Assembly: GCA_030536515.1 (NCBI GenBank)
Contig: JAUNPV010000010.1
Coordinates: 1-64,000 of the forward strand
DNA length: 64,000 nt
Direction: 5' to 3'
From: Eubacteriales bacterium
GTDB taxonomy: Bacteria > Bacillota > Clostridia > Oscillospirales > Oscillospiraceae
Both the position numbers and the translations under genes were made by a program. Positions 27,187 to 35,292 of this stretch are shown in pieces. The notes beneath the pieces are model-generated. The model was not told where the DNA came from. It worked only from the letters and a program-made list of their open reading frames with translations, and did not search any database. Positions within the stretch are counted from its first letter, which is position 1. Every line of letters starts with the position of its first letter.

Positions 27187-27667
27187 CGGTGCGCATCCCC
27201 TCCAGCAGCTTCACCTGCATCCGGTTTGCCTCCAGGTCCGTGGACAGGATGAACTGCTTCACGGCGGGAATCATGTACTCATGGTCCCCCTGGACCACGT
27301 AGACAGAGTTGCCAGGATAGTCCAGCACCTCGGAGATTTTGCCGATGGACTCCTCCCCGGCGAACACCTCCACGCCAACCAGCTCGGCGGCGAAAATCAC
27401 GTCGCCGTCAATGTCCTCCCGGTACAGCTCCACCACCCGGCCCCGGAGGGCCTGGGCGGCCTCCATGGTGTCCACCCCGGAGAGCTTGAGCAGGTTGCAG
27501 GTCTTTTGGACCCGGCAGCTTTCCACGGTATATGCTTTTCCGCCAATGCGGCAGCGGTCAAATTCACAGAGCATCGCCGGGTCGTCCAGCCAGGACAGGA
27601 CCTTGCACTCCCCCCGGACCCCATGGGTGGTGACAATTTCCCCGGCTTCAATAAATTGGAGTTTCAT
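27176..27667 (-). CDS. rimM: Ribosome maturation factor RimM
   Basis: 163-aa factor needed for 30S head maturation. The N-terminal RimM barrel (AGEIVTTHGVRGECKVLSW, about 7-25) and the C-terminal PRC-like barrel (ELVGVEVFAGEESIGKISEVL) are visible. AAGGAG precedes ATG 27667. The stop overlaps trmD. An F1 repeat separates it from khpA upstream. Confidence 0.96.
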   Translation of the reverse strand: MKLQFIEAGEIVTTHGVRGECKVLSWLDDPAMLCEFDRCRIGGKAYTVESCRVQKTCNLLKLSGVDTMEAAQALRGRVVELYREDIDGDVIFAAELVGVEVFAGEESIGKISEVLDYPGNSVYVVQGDHEYMIPAVKQFILSTDLEANRMQVKLLEGMRTDEN

Positions 27668-27687
27668 TCTAATCTCCTTCCTTATAG

Positions 27688-27890
27688 CCTTCCCCCTTGC
27701 GGGGAGAAGGTGCCCCAGTTCGCAAGCTGGGGCGGATGAGGGGTGTTCCCTCTTATGAGTTGTACCGCAGGGCGATGCCTCCCGAAGTGTAAGGGGAGCC
27801 ATTGCGCCCTGCGTGAGCACTCAGTTGTCGTACACCCCTCATCAGTCACCAGTCCGTGGACTGGTGACAGCTTCTCCCGAGGGAGAAGCC
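27688..27890. repeat. F1-type repeat inside the SRP operon
   Basis: Diverged F1 copy: outer stem CCTTCCCCCTTGCGGGGAGAAGG, left mini-hairpin CCCCAGTTCGCAAGCTGGGG, core CGGATGAGGGGTGT...ACACCCCTCATCAG, right mini-hairpin CACCAGTCCGTGGACTGGTG, outer stem again. It sits between khpA and rimM in the direction of transcription and would fold in the mRNA. Confidence 0.8.
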
Positions 27891-27942
27891 TTTGGGGGAA
27901 GCCTAACGAAAAATGCGTGACGAAATGTCACGCATAGTCCGT

Positions 27943-28173
27943 TTAATCCACGATTTCGACCGTGACCTTTTCGCCGGTGCGCTGGGCTACGGTTTTCACA
28001 ATGGTGCGGATCTCTTTTGCGATCCGTCCCTGGCGGCCAATGACCTTGCCCATGTCGCCTTCTGCCACACGGAGCTCCAGCACCTTGCCGTCCTCGTCCT
28101 CGATTTCGGTTACGGTAACTGCCTCAGGGTCGTCCACCAGATTCTTTGCCATGTACAGCAAAAGTTCTTTCAT
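27943..28173 (-). CDS. khpA: KH-domain RNA-binding protein KhpA (YlqC)
   Basis: 76-aa single KH domain with the RNA-contacting GXXG loop as GRQG in MGKVIGRQGRIAKEIRTIV. In Firmicutes KhpA pairs with KhpB and affects division and sRNA stability. It follows rpsP by 22 nt, in its conserved place. Confidence 0.95.
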   Translation of the reverse strand: MKELLLYMAKNLVDDPEAVTVTEIEDEDGKVLELRVAEGDMGKVIGRQGRIAKEIRTIVKTVAQRTGEKVTVEIVD

Positions 28174-28195
28174 AGTGGCCTTCTCCTTTTGGGAT

Positions 28196-28435
28196 TTACA
28201 GCACGCCAGCGTTCTTCAGCAGGCCACGAACGGTGTCGGTGGGCTGTGCGCCGTTCTTGATCCAGTTCTGGGCCTTCTCCACGTCCACGTTGATGACGGC
28301 GGGGTTGGTCAGGGGATTGTAGGTACCGATCTCCTCGATGCAGCGGCCGTCACGGGGGCTGCGGGAGTCAGCGACAACAATGCGGTAGAAAGGAGCCTTC
28401 TTAGCGCCCATTCTTCTCAGTCTGATCTTAACCAT
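28196..28435 (-). CDS. rpsP: 30S ribosomal protein S16
   Basis: 79-aa ribosomal protein beginning [21 protein letters not shown], the S16 signature, and containing [11 protein letters not shown]. It follows ffh and precedes khpA on the same strand. Confidence 0.98.
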   Translation of the reverse strand: MVKIRLRRMGAKKAPFYRIVVADSRSPRDGRCIEEIGTYNPLTNPAVINVDVEKAQNWIKNGAQPTDTVRGLLKNAGVL

Positions 28436-28517
28436 GAGAGTTTCACCTCCATAAATAATCTGAAATAATCTATATCGCAAAGCAAATTGCTTTTGGCGAA
28501 CTAATCTGCCTTCCCCT

Positions 28518-28619
28518 TCGTAGGGGAGGGGCTTGCCCCCTCCCGCAGATGCAGGAATCGGGGCGCTGCGGACAGGGCTGTCCCTACAAACGGAACGGAT
28601 GAATCCGTTCCCTACGGTG
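28518..28619. repeat. F3/F5-like hairpins between ffh and rpsP
   Basis: GTAGGGGAGGGGcttgCCCCCTCCC, then GACAGGGCTGTCCCTAC, then AACGGATGAATCCGTTCCC-TAC: three compact palindromes ending two bases before the ffh stop, within the SRP operon. Confidence 0.7.
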
Positions 28620-28620
28620 C

Positions 28621-29970
28621 TCAGAAGCCGGGGAAGCCGCCGAAGCCGCCCAGGCCTTTCATGCGCTTCATTTTCTTGCCCATGCCGGGGCCGGAGAACT
28701 GCTTGATGAGCTTGCGCATCTGTTCGAAGGATTTGAGCAGCTTGTTCACATCCTCCACCCGCAGGCCTGCGCCGGCGGCAATGCGCTTTTTCCGGCTGGC
28801 ACCGATAATCTCCGGCTTTTCCCGCTCCCGGGGGGTCATGGACAGGATGATGGCCTCGGTGTGGGCCATGGCCTTTTCGTCCACCTTCAGGCCCTTCATG
28901 CTTGCGCCGCCGGGCATTTGGGCCAGAATGTCCTCCATGGAGCCCATGGACTTCATCTGAACCATCTGGTCGTAGAAGTCCTGGAGGGTGAATTTGTTGG
29001 ATTTCAGCTTTTCCTCCATCTCGGCGGCCTTTTTTGCGTCGTAGGCCTTCTCCGCCTTTTCGATGAGGGTCAGCATATCGCCCATGCCGAGAATCCGGCT
29101 GGCCATCCGGTCGGGATGGAAGGGCTCGATGTCCTCCAGCTTTTCGCCGATACCGGCGAACTTGATGGGCTTGCCGGTGATGGCCCGGACGGACAGGGCT
29201 GCACCGCCTCTGGCGTCGCCGTCCAGCTTGGAGAGCATGACGGAGTCGATATCCAGCCACTCGTTGAAGCTCTGGGCGGCGTTGACGGCATCCTGGCCGG
29301 TCATGGCGTCGATGACCAGCATGATTTCGTCGGGCTTGACGGTGGCCTTGATGGTTTTCAGCTCGTTCATCAGAGCCTCGTCCACGTGGAGGCGGCCGGC
29401 GGTGTCCAGGAACACCATGTCATAGCCGTGCTGGCGGGCGTAGAGGACCGCCTCCTTGGCGGTGTCCACCGGGTTCTGGGTGCCCTTTTCAAAGACGGGG
29501 ATGCCCAGCTTCTCGCCGCAGACCTTCAGCTGCTGAATGGCGGCGGGGCGGTAGATATCGCAGGCCACCAGCAGGGGGTTCCGGCCCTGGCGCTTCATAA
29601 GGCCGGCCAGCTTGGAGCCGTTGGTGGTTTTACCCGCGCCCTGAAGGCCAACCAGCATGACCACGGTGGGGCCGTTGGGGTTGATGGTGATGTGCTTCGT
29701 GTCGCTGCCCATGAGCTTGCACAGCTCCTCGTTGACGATTTTTACAATCATCTGGGCAGGGGTGAGAGATTCCAGCACGTCGGAGCCGACGCAGCGCTCG
29801 GTGACGGATTTGGTGAAATCCTTGACCACCTTATAGCTGACATCCGCTTCCAGCAGTGCCATGCGAATCTCCCGCATGGCCTCCTTCACGTCGCTCTCTT
29901 TCAGGCGGCCCTTGCCGCGCAGCTTTTTGAAGGTGGCGGAGATTTTTTCAGTTAAGCCTTCAAATGCCAT
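28621..29970 (-). CDS. ffh: Signal recognition particle GTPase Ffh
   Basis: 449-aa SRP54 homologue that binds signal sequences and SRP RNA and docks with FtsY. N domain (1-85), G domain with [15 protein letters not shown] (about 107-121), DTAGR and [14 protein letters not shown], then the methionine-rich M domain (about 300-449) ending [18 protein letters not shown]. It starts 3 nt after the ylxM stop. Confidence 0.98.
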   Translation of the reverse strand: MAFEGLTEKISATFKKLRGKGRLKESDVKEAMREIRMALLEADVSYKVVKDFTKSVTERCVGSDVLESLTPAQMIVKIVNEELCKLMGSDTKHITINPNGPTVVMLVGLQGAGKTTNGSKLAGLMKRQGRNPLLVACDIYRPAAIQQLKVCGEKLGIPVFEKGTQNPVDTAKEAVLYARQHGYDMVFLDTAGRLHVDEALMNELKTIKATVKPDEIMLVIDAMTGQDAVNAAQSFNEWLDIDSVMLSKLDGDARGGAALSVRAITGKPIKFAGIGEKLEDIEPFHPDRMASRILGMGDMLTLIEKAEKAYDAKKAAEMEEKLKSNKFTLQDFYDQMVQMKSMGSMEDILAQMPGGASMKGLKVDEKAMAHTEAIILSMTPREREKPEIIGASRKKRIAAGAGLRVEDVNKLLKSFEQMRKLIKQFSGPGMGKKMKRMKGLGGFGGFPGF

Positions 29971-29973
29971 AGT

Positions 29974-30318
29974 TTATTCCTCAAGTGCCCGGGCGGCGGA
30001 AGCAATTTTCCGGGCCAGGGCGATGACTGTTTCATCCTTGCAAGATTCCAGGGCTTCGGCGGCGGAGAGAATTTCCGCAACGGCCCTGCGGCCTGCCAGG
30101 TCCCGGCGGACGCAGCCGGTTTTCTCCTCCATGGTCCTGAGGAGCTGCTCGGCCCGGCTCAGATTGTCGTGGACCCCCTGGCGCGTGATGCCCAGCTCCT
30201 CGCCGATTTCCCCCAGGGACATATCCTGGTGATAGCGCAGCTCAAAGCACTCCTTCTGCCGGTCCGTCAGCAAATCGCCGTAATAGTCGTACAGAAGGAC
30301 CAGCTCCATTGCATCCAT
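29974..30318 (-). CDS. ylxM: YlxM family helix-turn-helix protein (UPF0122), SRP operon
   Basis: 114 aa, with sigma-70 region 4-like HTH: LTDRQKECFELRYHQDMSLGE followed by ELGITRQGVHDNLSRAEQLL. Always linked to ffh in Firmicutes; proposed to modulate SRP. AGGAGG about 8 nt before ATG 30318; the longer in-frame extension would overlap the promoter and is rejected. Confidence 0.92.
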   Translation of the reverse strand: MDAMELVLLYDYYGDLLTDRQKECFELRYHQDMSLGEIGEELGITRQGVHDNLSRAEQLLRTMEEKTGCVRRDLAGRRAVAEILSAAEALESCKDETVIALARKIASAARALEE

Positions 30319-30361
30319 CGAACCAACCTCCTGTAAAGCGTCTCGCCTTGATACCTGTTGG

Positions 30362-30390
30362 ATTATAGCATACCCCGGCCGGGGTGTCAA
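30362..30390 (-). promoter_or_regulatory. SRP operon promoter with palindromic spacer
   Basis: Minus strand TTGACA (30390-30385), 17-nt spacer, TATAAT (30367-30362). The first 12 spacer bases are the perfect palindrome CCCCGGCCGGGG. Confidence 0.88.
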
Positions 30391-30489
30391 GTGTTTTTTC
30401 CTTACATCACAAATTTCTTTTTCCGTTTTTGTGCAAGACGCACTATGCGTTATGCCCCTAGTAGTTCGTAACGTCTAAAACTACAGATT

Positions 30490-30634
30490 GTCATTGCGAA
30501 CCATCCCGCAGGATGGTGTGGCAATCCGTTCTCTTTTTCATTTTTCCAAAGGATAAATGAACTGATTGGTGCTATGCACCAATCAGTGGAAATGCGGATT
30601 GCCACGCCAGTCTGCGGACTGGCTCGCAATGACA
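30490..30634. repeat. F2 repeat, full copy
   Basis: TGTCATTGCGAACC, mini-hairpin CCATCCCGCAGGATGG, TGTGGCAATCCG, a central hairpin CTGATTGGTGC/GCACCAATCAG, then CGGATTGCCACG, mini-hairpin CCAGTCTGCGGACTGG, CTCGCAATGACA. The element is an inverted repeat overall. It is preceded and followed by AACGTCTAAAA/TTTAGGCGTT-like flanks. No gene in 30391-30686. Confidence 0.8.
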
Positions 30635-30686
30635 TCCCAAACGTTTAGGCGTTACAGGCTGCGGCTTGAGAGTGGCCTTGGGGCTG

Positions 30687-31331
30687 CTACAGCACCCGGT
30701 ACCAGCGGGTCAGCTCCTTTGTTTTGAGAAAGCCCATTTTTTCGTACAGCCCGATGGCTCTTTCGTTGGTGGAGGACACCTCCAAAATGATGTCCGCCCC
30801 CTCCACCAGGGACATGAGGGTGTGCATTAAAATTTCCCCGCTGCCCTGCTGCTCCGCCGCCACCGCCAGCAGCTTGGTGTCCTCCATCCAGCCGATGCCC
30901 AGGAGCCTCCCGTCCCGGTGGATGAAGTAGGTGCCCAGGGCCTCGGCGATGCGCTGCTCGTCCCGGTTTTCCAGGGTGGCGGCGTGGGGCACCGGGGCCA
31001 TGAGGCGGTTGTAAACCGACCGGAACTGCCCTGCCGTTGCCTCGGTCACCGGAAAGAGGCAGGCGATTTTGTCCCGGTCCGGGCGGGCCGGGCCCCGCAT
31101 TTCCAGGGTGACGCAGTCCAGGGGCCAGGCCGTCAGGCCCTCATGGCCGGTGGCGTACACCCGCTCCGCCCCCGCCATGCGGCAGAAGGAAATGCACTGA
31201 TTCAGGTGATCCTCCAGGCCCCCGGGCTGCACGTCCCGGACGTGGAGGAAGGCTGTTTTCCGGTAGGGTATCTCCTTCAAAATCAGGCTGGCAACCCCGT
31301 ATTCGGTTGTAAAAAACGGAAAATCCCGCAT
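30687..31331 (-). CDS. GNAT family N-acetyltransferase
   Basis: 214 aa. The N-terminal half is unlike common GNATs; the C-terminal half carries the acetyl-CoA fold (IGWMEDTKLLAVAAEQQGSGEILMHTLMSLV, then LEVSSTNERAIGLYEKMGFLKTKE). The loop AAEQQGSGE replaces the usual RGxGxG/A, so cofactor binding may be atypical. Transcribed alone. Substrate unknown. Confidence 0.82.
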   Translation of the reverse strand: MRDFPFFTTEYGVASLILKEIPYRKTAFLHVRDVQPGGLEDHLNQCISFCRMAGAERVYATGHEGLTAWPLDCVTLEMRGPARPDRDKIACLFPVTEATAGQFRSVYNRLMAPVPHAATLENRDEQRIAEALGTYFIHRDGRLLGIGWMEDTKLLAVAAEQQGSGEILMHTLMSLVEGADIILEVSSTNERAIGLYEKMGFLKTKELTRWYRVL

Positions 31332-31509
31332 AATTCCCCTCCTTTTTCTTCTATGATACCAGGGATTTCGCCGGTTTTCAAGTGATAATTTTCATAACTT
31401 TTTCATATTTTTTGTGCAGGATGCACACAGGGAGCCGCCAGGTTTGGGCTGCAAAATGGGTTCTTGTTCCAATCTTTTGGAAAAATAATGATTTTCTCCC
31501 TTTTAGGGG

Positions 31510-31537
31510 TTGCTTTTCAAAGAATACGGTGTATAAT
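31510..31537 (+). promoter_or_regulatory. Promoter of the 76-aa gene
   Basis: TTGCTT (31510-31515), 16-nt spacer, TATAAT (31532-31537), then AAAGGAGG at 31564-31571. Confidence 0.75.
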
Positions 31538-31579
31538 ATGCCTGTGTGTCAACCAACCTTACGAAAGGAGGTTCATTCC

Positions 31580-31810
31580 ATGAAGAAGATCATCTGCAAG
31601 CGTGAATACGACACTGAGACTGCAACCCTGATCAAGACTTATTTCAGCGGCGCCTTTGGCGATGCCGCCGGCTATGAGGAGGATCTGTATCAGACGCCCG
31701 AGGGCCTGTATTTCCTGCGGGTCTGCGGCGGCGCATCTTCCATCTACCCCAGCGAGGACATCAAGCGGTTAGCCAAGTCCAAGGTCAACGAGTGGATTGA
31801 GAACCACTAA
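31580..31810 (+). CDS. Small conserved-looking protein (76 aa), unknown function
   Basis: MKKIICKREYDTETATLIKT followed by YQTPEGLYFLRVCGGA and KRLAKSKVNEWIENH. Predicted as a compact alpha/beta protein with no membrane segment and no metal motif. It has a strong promoter, a strong ribosome binding site and its own terminator, so it is probably well expressed. The AAKREYDTETA-type start is reminiscent of small phage or plasmid-borne proteins, but I cannot assign a family. Confidence 0.75.
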   Translation: MKKIICKREYDTETATLIKTYFSGAFGDAAGYEEDLYQTPEGLYFLRVCGGASSIYPSEDIKRLAKSKVNEWIENH

Positions 31811-31826
31811 TCTACATAGAAATCAT

Positions 31827-31859
31827 GGGTCTGCCTTGGCGCAGACCCTTTTTCTTTTC
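31827..31859 (+). terminator. Terminator after the 76-aa gene
   Basis: GGGTCTGC - cttggc - GCAGACCC followed by TTTTTCTTTTC. Confidence 0.88.
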
Positions 31860-31935
31860 TTGACAGAATGTGCTATAATGATGGTAGAGTAACCGGCTAT
31901 CCGGGGCCGCTGGGCCTGGGATAGCTACGAACTGG

Positions 31936-32814
31936 ATGTGCGATATGAGAAAATTTCTTTGCTTTCTGTGTCTTTGCGCCCTGCTTCTGGGCGGGTGCGG
32001 CAGGCAGGCGGCAACCGCGGACATTGCCGCCACCACTCTGCCGGTGTATGAGTTCACCGCAAGGCTCTGCCAGGGAACGCCCCTTACCGTTGCCCGGCTG
32101 GTGACGGAGCAGGTGTCCTGCCTTCACGACTATTCCCTCAACGTCCGCCAGGTGAAGGCCGCCGAGGCCGCCCGGGCCATTGTCATCTCCGGGGCGGGGC
32201 TGGAGGAATTTATGGAGGACCTGCTGGCGGAGGAAAAAACCATCGACGCATCCGCCGGCATTGCCCTTCTGTGCGGCGAAGGCGAGGACCACGAGGACCA
32301 CGAGGGCCACCACCACGACCGGGACCCCCACATCTGGCTGGACCCGGAAAACGCAAAGCAGATGGCGCAAAACATCTGCGAAGGCCTTTCCCGGCGGTTC
32401 CCTGACTATGAAGATGCCTTTGAAGGAAACCTTGTTGGGCTTCTGGCCGACCTGGACCGCTTGCAGGTCTACGGCGAGAGCGCCCTGGACAGCCTTGGGT
32501 GCCGGGAGCTTATCACCTTCCACGACGGCTTTTCCTACCTGGCCCGGGCCTATGACCTGGACATTCTGAAGGCCGTGGAGGAGGAAAGCGGCAGCGAGGC
32601 CTCCGCCAAAGAGCTGATTGCGCTGATTTCCCTGGTGGAGCAGCACCGGCTGCCCGCCATTTTCACCGAGCGCAGCGGCAGCACCTCCGCCGCCGCCATC
32701 ATCGCCCGGGAGACCGGTGCCAGGTGCTTCTCCCTGGACATGGCCATGGCCGGGGACAGCTATTTCCAGGCCATGTACCACAACTTTGACACCCTGAAGG
32801 AGGCCCTCCAATGA
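31936..32814 (+). CDS. znuA: Metal ABC transporter substrate-binding lipoprotein (zinc/manganese)
   Basis: 292-aa extracellular lipoprotein that captures Zn2+ (or Mn2+) for the ZnuBC pump. Signal peptide with lipobox LLGGC (Cys about residue 19), an early TTLPVYEF segment, a His/Asp-rich loop EDHEDHEGHHHDRDPHIWLD (about 115-134) typical of zinc-specific ZnuA, and a later HDGFSYLARAYDL His ligand. An in-frame ATG at 31945 is an equally likely start. The stop overlaps znuC. Confidence 0.92.
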   Translation: MCDMRKFLCFLCLCALLLGGCGRQAATADIAATTLPVYEFTARLCQGTPLTVARLVTEQVSCLHDYSLNVRQVKAAEAARAIVISGAGLEEFMEDLLAEEKTIDASAGIALLCGEGEDHEDHEGHHHDRDPHIWLDPENAKQMAQNICEGLSRRFPDYEDAFEGNLVGLLADLDRLQVYGESALDSLGCRELITFHDGFSYLARAYDLDILKAVEEESGSEASAKELIALISLVEQHRLPAIFTERSGSTSAAAIIARETGARCFSLDMAMAGDSYFQAMYHNFDTLKEALQ

Positions 32815-33563
32815 AATTTCCTCCCAGCTCCGCCGACCACGGCCACGCCTGCGTTCTGCGGGTGGAGAATCTGTCCGTGAACATCGGCAGCGACTGTATC
32901 TTAAAAAACGTCAACCTCCATGTCCACTGCGGCCAGCTGGTGGCCCTCATCGGCCCCAACGGCGCAGGCAAATCCACCTTTCTCAAGGCCGTTCTGGGCC
33001 AGCGGGAGTACGAGGGCGTGATTGCCTTCTCCCAGCCCGGCCAGCGGAGCCGGAAGCCCCGGATTGGCTATGTGCCCCAGAGCCCTGCCTTTGACCCCAG
33101 CGACCCGGTGTCCGTGGCGGACCTGTTCGCCTGCTGTATGTCCCGGCGGCCCGCCTTTTTAGGGCTGGGAAAGTCCATGCGCCAGACGGTGCTGGAGTGC
33201 CTGGAGCGGGTCCACGGGGTGGAGCTCATCGACAAGCGGGTGGGGACTCTGTCCGGCGGCGAGCTGCAGCGGGTGCTGCTGGCCCTGGCATTGGAGCCCA
33301 TGCCCAACATTCTGATTCTGGACGAGCCGTTGTCCGGCGTAGACATCGAGGGCATGGAAAATCTCATGGATATGCTGGATGAAATCCGAAAAACCTACGA
33401 TTTGTCCATTCTGATGACCACCCACGATTTTTCCATGCTGCCCAGATATGCAGACCAGGTGGTGCTGATTGACCACGCCGTGCTGGTCCACGGGGACCCG
33501 GAAACGGTGCTGGCCTCGGCGGAATTTGCCCGGGCCTTTCAGATGAAGGGGGGAAAACCATGA
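32811..33563 (+). CDS. znuC: Metal ABC transporter ATP-binding protein
   Basis: 250-aa ATPase. Walker A GPNGAGKS, the Q-loop region GYVPQSPAFDP, signature LSGGELQRV, Walker B ILILDEPLSGVD and switch His MTTHDFSML. It overlaps both znuA and znuB by 4 nt (ATGA). Energises import of zinc or manganese. Confidence 0.95.
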   Translation: MKFPPSSADHGHACVLRVENLSVNIGSDCILKNVNLHVHCGQLVALIGPNGAGKSTFLKAVLGQREYEGVIAFSQPGQRSRKPRIGYVPQSPAFDPSDPVSVADLFACCMSRRPAFLGLGKSMRQTVLECLERVHGVELIDKRVGTLSGGELQRVLLALALEPMPNILILDEPLSGVDIEGMENLMDMLDEIRKTYDLSILMTTHDFSMLPRYADQVVLIDHAVLVHGDPETVLASAEFARAFQMKGGKP

Positions 33564-34399
33564 GCCTTTGGTACGCCCTGTGCGAGGCGCTGCCTGTGGA
33601 AATGCTTCGCTGGGATTTTATGAAAAACGCCCTGCTTGCCATGCTGCTGATGGCACCGCTGTTTGGGCTGCTGTCCACCATGATTGTCACCGGGCGGATG
33701 AGCTTCTTCTCCGACGCTCTGGGCCACTCGGCCTTCACCGGCATTGCCATCGGGGCCATCTGCGGGCTGACGGCCCCCATCGGGGCGGCGGTGGCGTTCA
33801 GCATTTTCTTCGCCCTGCTGTTCTCCTACGTCCGCAGCCGCAGCAGCCAGTCGGCGGACACCCTCATCGGCGTGTTTTCCAGCACCGCCGTGGCTCTGGG
33901 CATTTTTGTGGCCACCCTGGGCGGCGGCAGCTTTACCAAATATAACAAATTCCTCATCGGCGACATTCTGTCTGTCAGTCCCCAGGAGATTGGGCTGCTG
34001 GCGGCGGTGCTGCTGGGCGTGGTCATTTTCTGGTGTCTGGGGGCCAACCGGCTGACTCTGACCGTTATCCATCCCCAGCTGGCCGCCTCCCGGGGCATTC
34101 CCGTGGGGCTGGAGCAGACGGTGTTCACCGTGGCGGTGGCGGTGGTGGTGACTCTCAGCATTTCCAGCGTGGGGCTGCTGATATTAAACTCCCTGCTGGT
34201 GCTGCCCGGGGCATCCGCCCGGAATGTGTCCCGGAATTTGAAGCAGTACCATGTGTTTTCCGTGGTGCTGGCTCTGGCGGCGGGGCTGGGGGGGCTGACG
34301 GTATCCTACTATTTCGGCTGCTCCGCCGGGGCTGCCATCAGCCTGATTTTGGCTGTTTTCTTTGGAATTACCTTCTGTTTGCGGAGAAAGGCTGGATAA
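33560..34399 (+). CDS. znuB: Metal ABC transporter permease
   Basis: 279-aa ABC-3 family membrane protein with about eight helices; GRMSFFSDALGHSAFTGIAIG is the conserved cytoplasmic loop region contacting the ATPase. Last transport gene of znuABC. No Zur or MntR gene is in the window. Confidence 0.94.
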   Translation: MSLWYALCEALPVEMLRWDFMKNALLAMLLMAPLFGLLSTMIVTGRMSFFSDALGHSAFTGIAIGAICGLTAPIGAAVAFSIFFALLFSYVRSRSSQSADTLIGVFSSTAVALGIFVATLGGGSFTKYNKFLIGDILSVSPQEIGLLAAVLLGVVIFWCLGANRLTLTVIHPQLAASRGIPVGLEQTVFTVAVAVVVTLSISSVGLLILNSLLVLPGASARNVSRNLKQYHVFSVVLALAAGLGGLTVSYYFGCSAGAAISLILAVFFGITFCLRRKAG

Positions 34400-34400
34400 T

Positions 34401-35081
34401 ATGGACGCAACGATTCAAGCCATCGCCCGGATGCACAGCGATTTCAAAACCAAATTCGGCATTCCCCGCCAGGCGGGGCTGGTGGAGGAGCTGCGCTCCA
34501 CCATCGTCTTTGAGCCGGAATTCCGAAACGATGACGCCCTGCGGGGCATTGCGGAATTCTCCCACCTGTGGCTCATCTGGCAGTTTTCGGAGGCGGTCCG
34601 CCAGGACTGGTCCCCCACGGTGCGGCCGCCCCGGCTGGGCGGCAACGTCCGCATGGGGGTCTTCGCCACCCGGTCTCCCTTCCGGCCCAACAGCCTGGGG
34701 CTGTCCTGCGTTCGGCTTCTGGGGGTGGAGCGGACCGCAGAACTCGGCACGGTGCTCCACGTAGGCGGCGCAGACCTCATGGACGGGACCCCCATTTTTG
34801 ACATCAAGCCCTACGTCCCCTACAGCGACAGCCACCCGGAGGCGGCGGGAGGCTTTACGGACCGGACCGGGGAATTTCTGCTTCAAGTGGACTTCCCCCC
34901 TGCCCTGCTGGCCCTGCTGCCGGAGGACAAGCGGGAGGCGGCCCTGGGCGTCCTCAGCCACGACCCCCGGCCCTCCTACCAGCGGGACCCGGACCGGGTG
35001 TACGGGCTGCGCTTCGCCGGGTATGATATCCGCTTCCAGGTCCGGGGGGAGAGGCTCACGGTTTTGGAAGTCAATCAATAA
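34401..35081 (+). CDS. trmO: tRNA (N6-threonylcarbamoyl-A37) N6-methyltransferase, TrmO/TsaA family
   Basis: 226 aa. Methylates t6A37 to m6t6A in tRNA-Thr using S-adenosylmethionine. Family segments: HSDFKTKFGIPRQ, FATRSPFRPNSLGLSCVRLL (about 92-111) and LMDGTPIFDIKPYVPYSD (about 135-152), then a C-terminal DPDRVYGLRFAGYDIRF. It begins one base after znuB, so it shares the operon, although the function is unrelated. Confidence 0.93.
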   Translation: MDATIQAIARMHSDFKTKFGIPRQAGLVEELRSTIVFEPEFRNDDALRGIAEFSHLWLIWQFSEAVRQDWSPTVRPPRLGGNVRMGVFATRSPFRPNSLGLSCVRLLGVERTAELGTVLHVGGADLMDGTPIFDIKPYVPYSDSHPEAAGGFTDRTGEFLLQVDFPPALLALLPEDKREAALGVLSHDPRPSYQRDPDRVYGLRFAGYDIRFQVRGERLTVLEVNQ

Positions 35082-35090
35082 AAAATGTGC

Positions 35091-35232
35091 TTATCTGGTT
35101 AGCTCAGTTTGTCATTGCGAGCCAGTTCCCTTTTCTGGTGTGGCAACCTGTTTCCCCCTGTTTTCAGGTAGAAAACAGGGGTGGCGGCCTGAGGTCAGGC
35201 CGCCCTACAGTCTTTGCTGAGCTAACCCGATA
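35091..35232. repeat. Composite repeat (uninterrupted relative of the MITE-bearing repeat)
   Basis: Ends are an inverted repeat: TATCTGGTTAGCTCAG at left, CTGAGCTAACCCGATA at right. Inside are an F2-like start (TCATTGCGAGCCAGT) and the F4 unit at 35183-35208. TTAG at 35099-35102 is the position where the MITE sits in the 26-kb copy. Confidence 0.75.
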
Positions 35233-35247
35233 CAAATAAAAAAATGA

Positions 35248-35292
35248 TGTCATTCTGAGAAGCCTGGCGGCTTCTCAGAATGACATTTTTTT
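35248..35292. terminator. Bidirectional terminator, trmO / CPBP gene
   Basis: TGTCATTCTGAGAAGCC / GGCTTCTCAGAATGACA, perfect 17-bp stem with a TGGC loop and seven T after it on the plus strand, A-run before it. Confidence 0.92.

Noticed and set aside
31860-31879. TTGACA followed by TATAAT upstream of znuA
   Set aside because: The spacing is only 8 nt, so the two boxes cannot form one promoter; the TATAAT may pair with a poor -35 further left.
31890-31925. Possible Zur-like operator or attenuator (CTATCC...GGGATAG) before znuA
   Set aside because: Short stem with a long loop, no match to a known Zur palindrome, and GC-rich sequence makes such pairing likely by chance.
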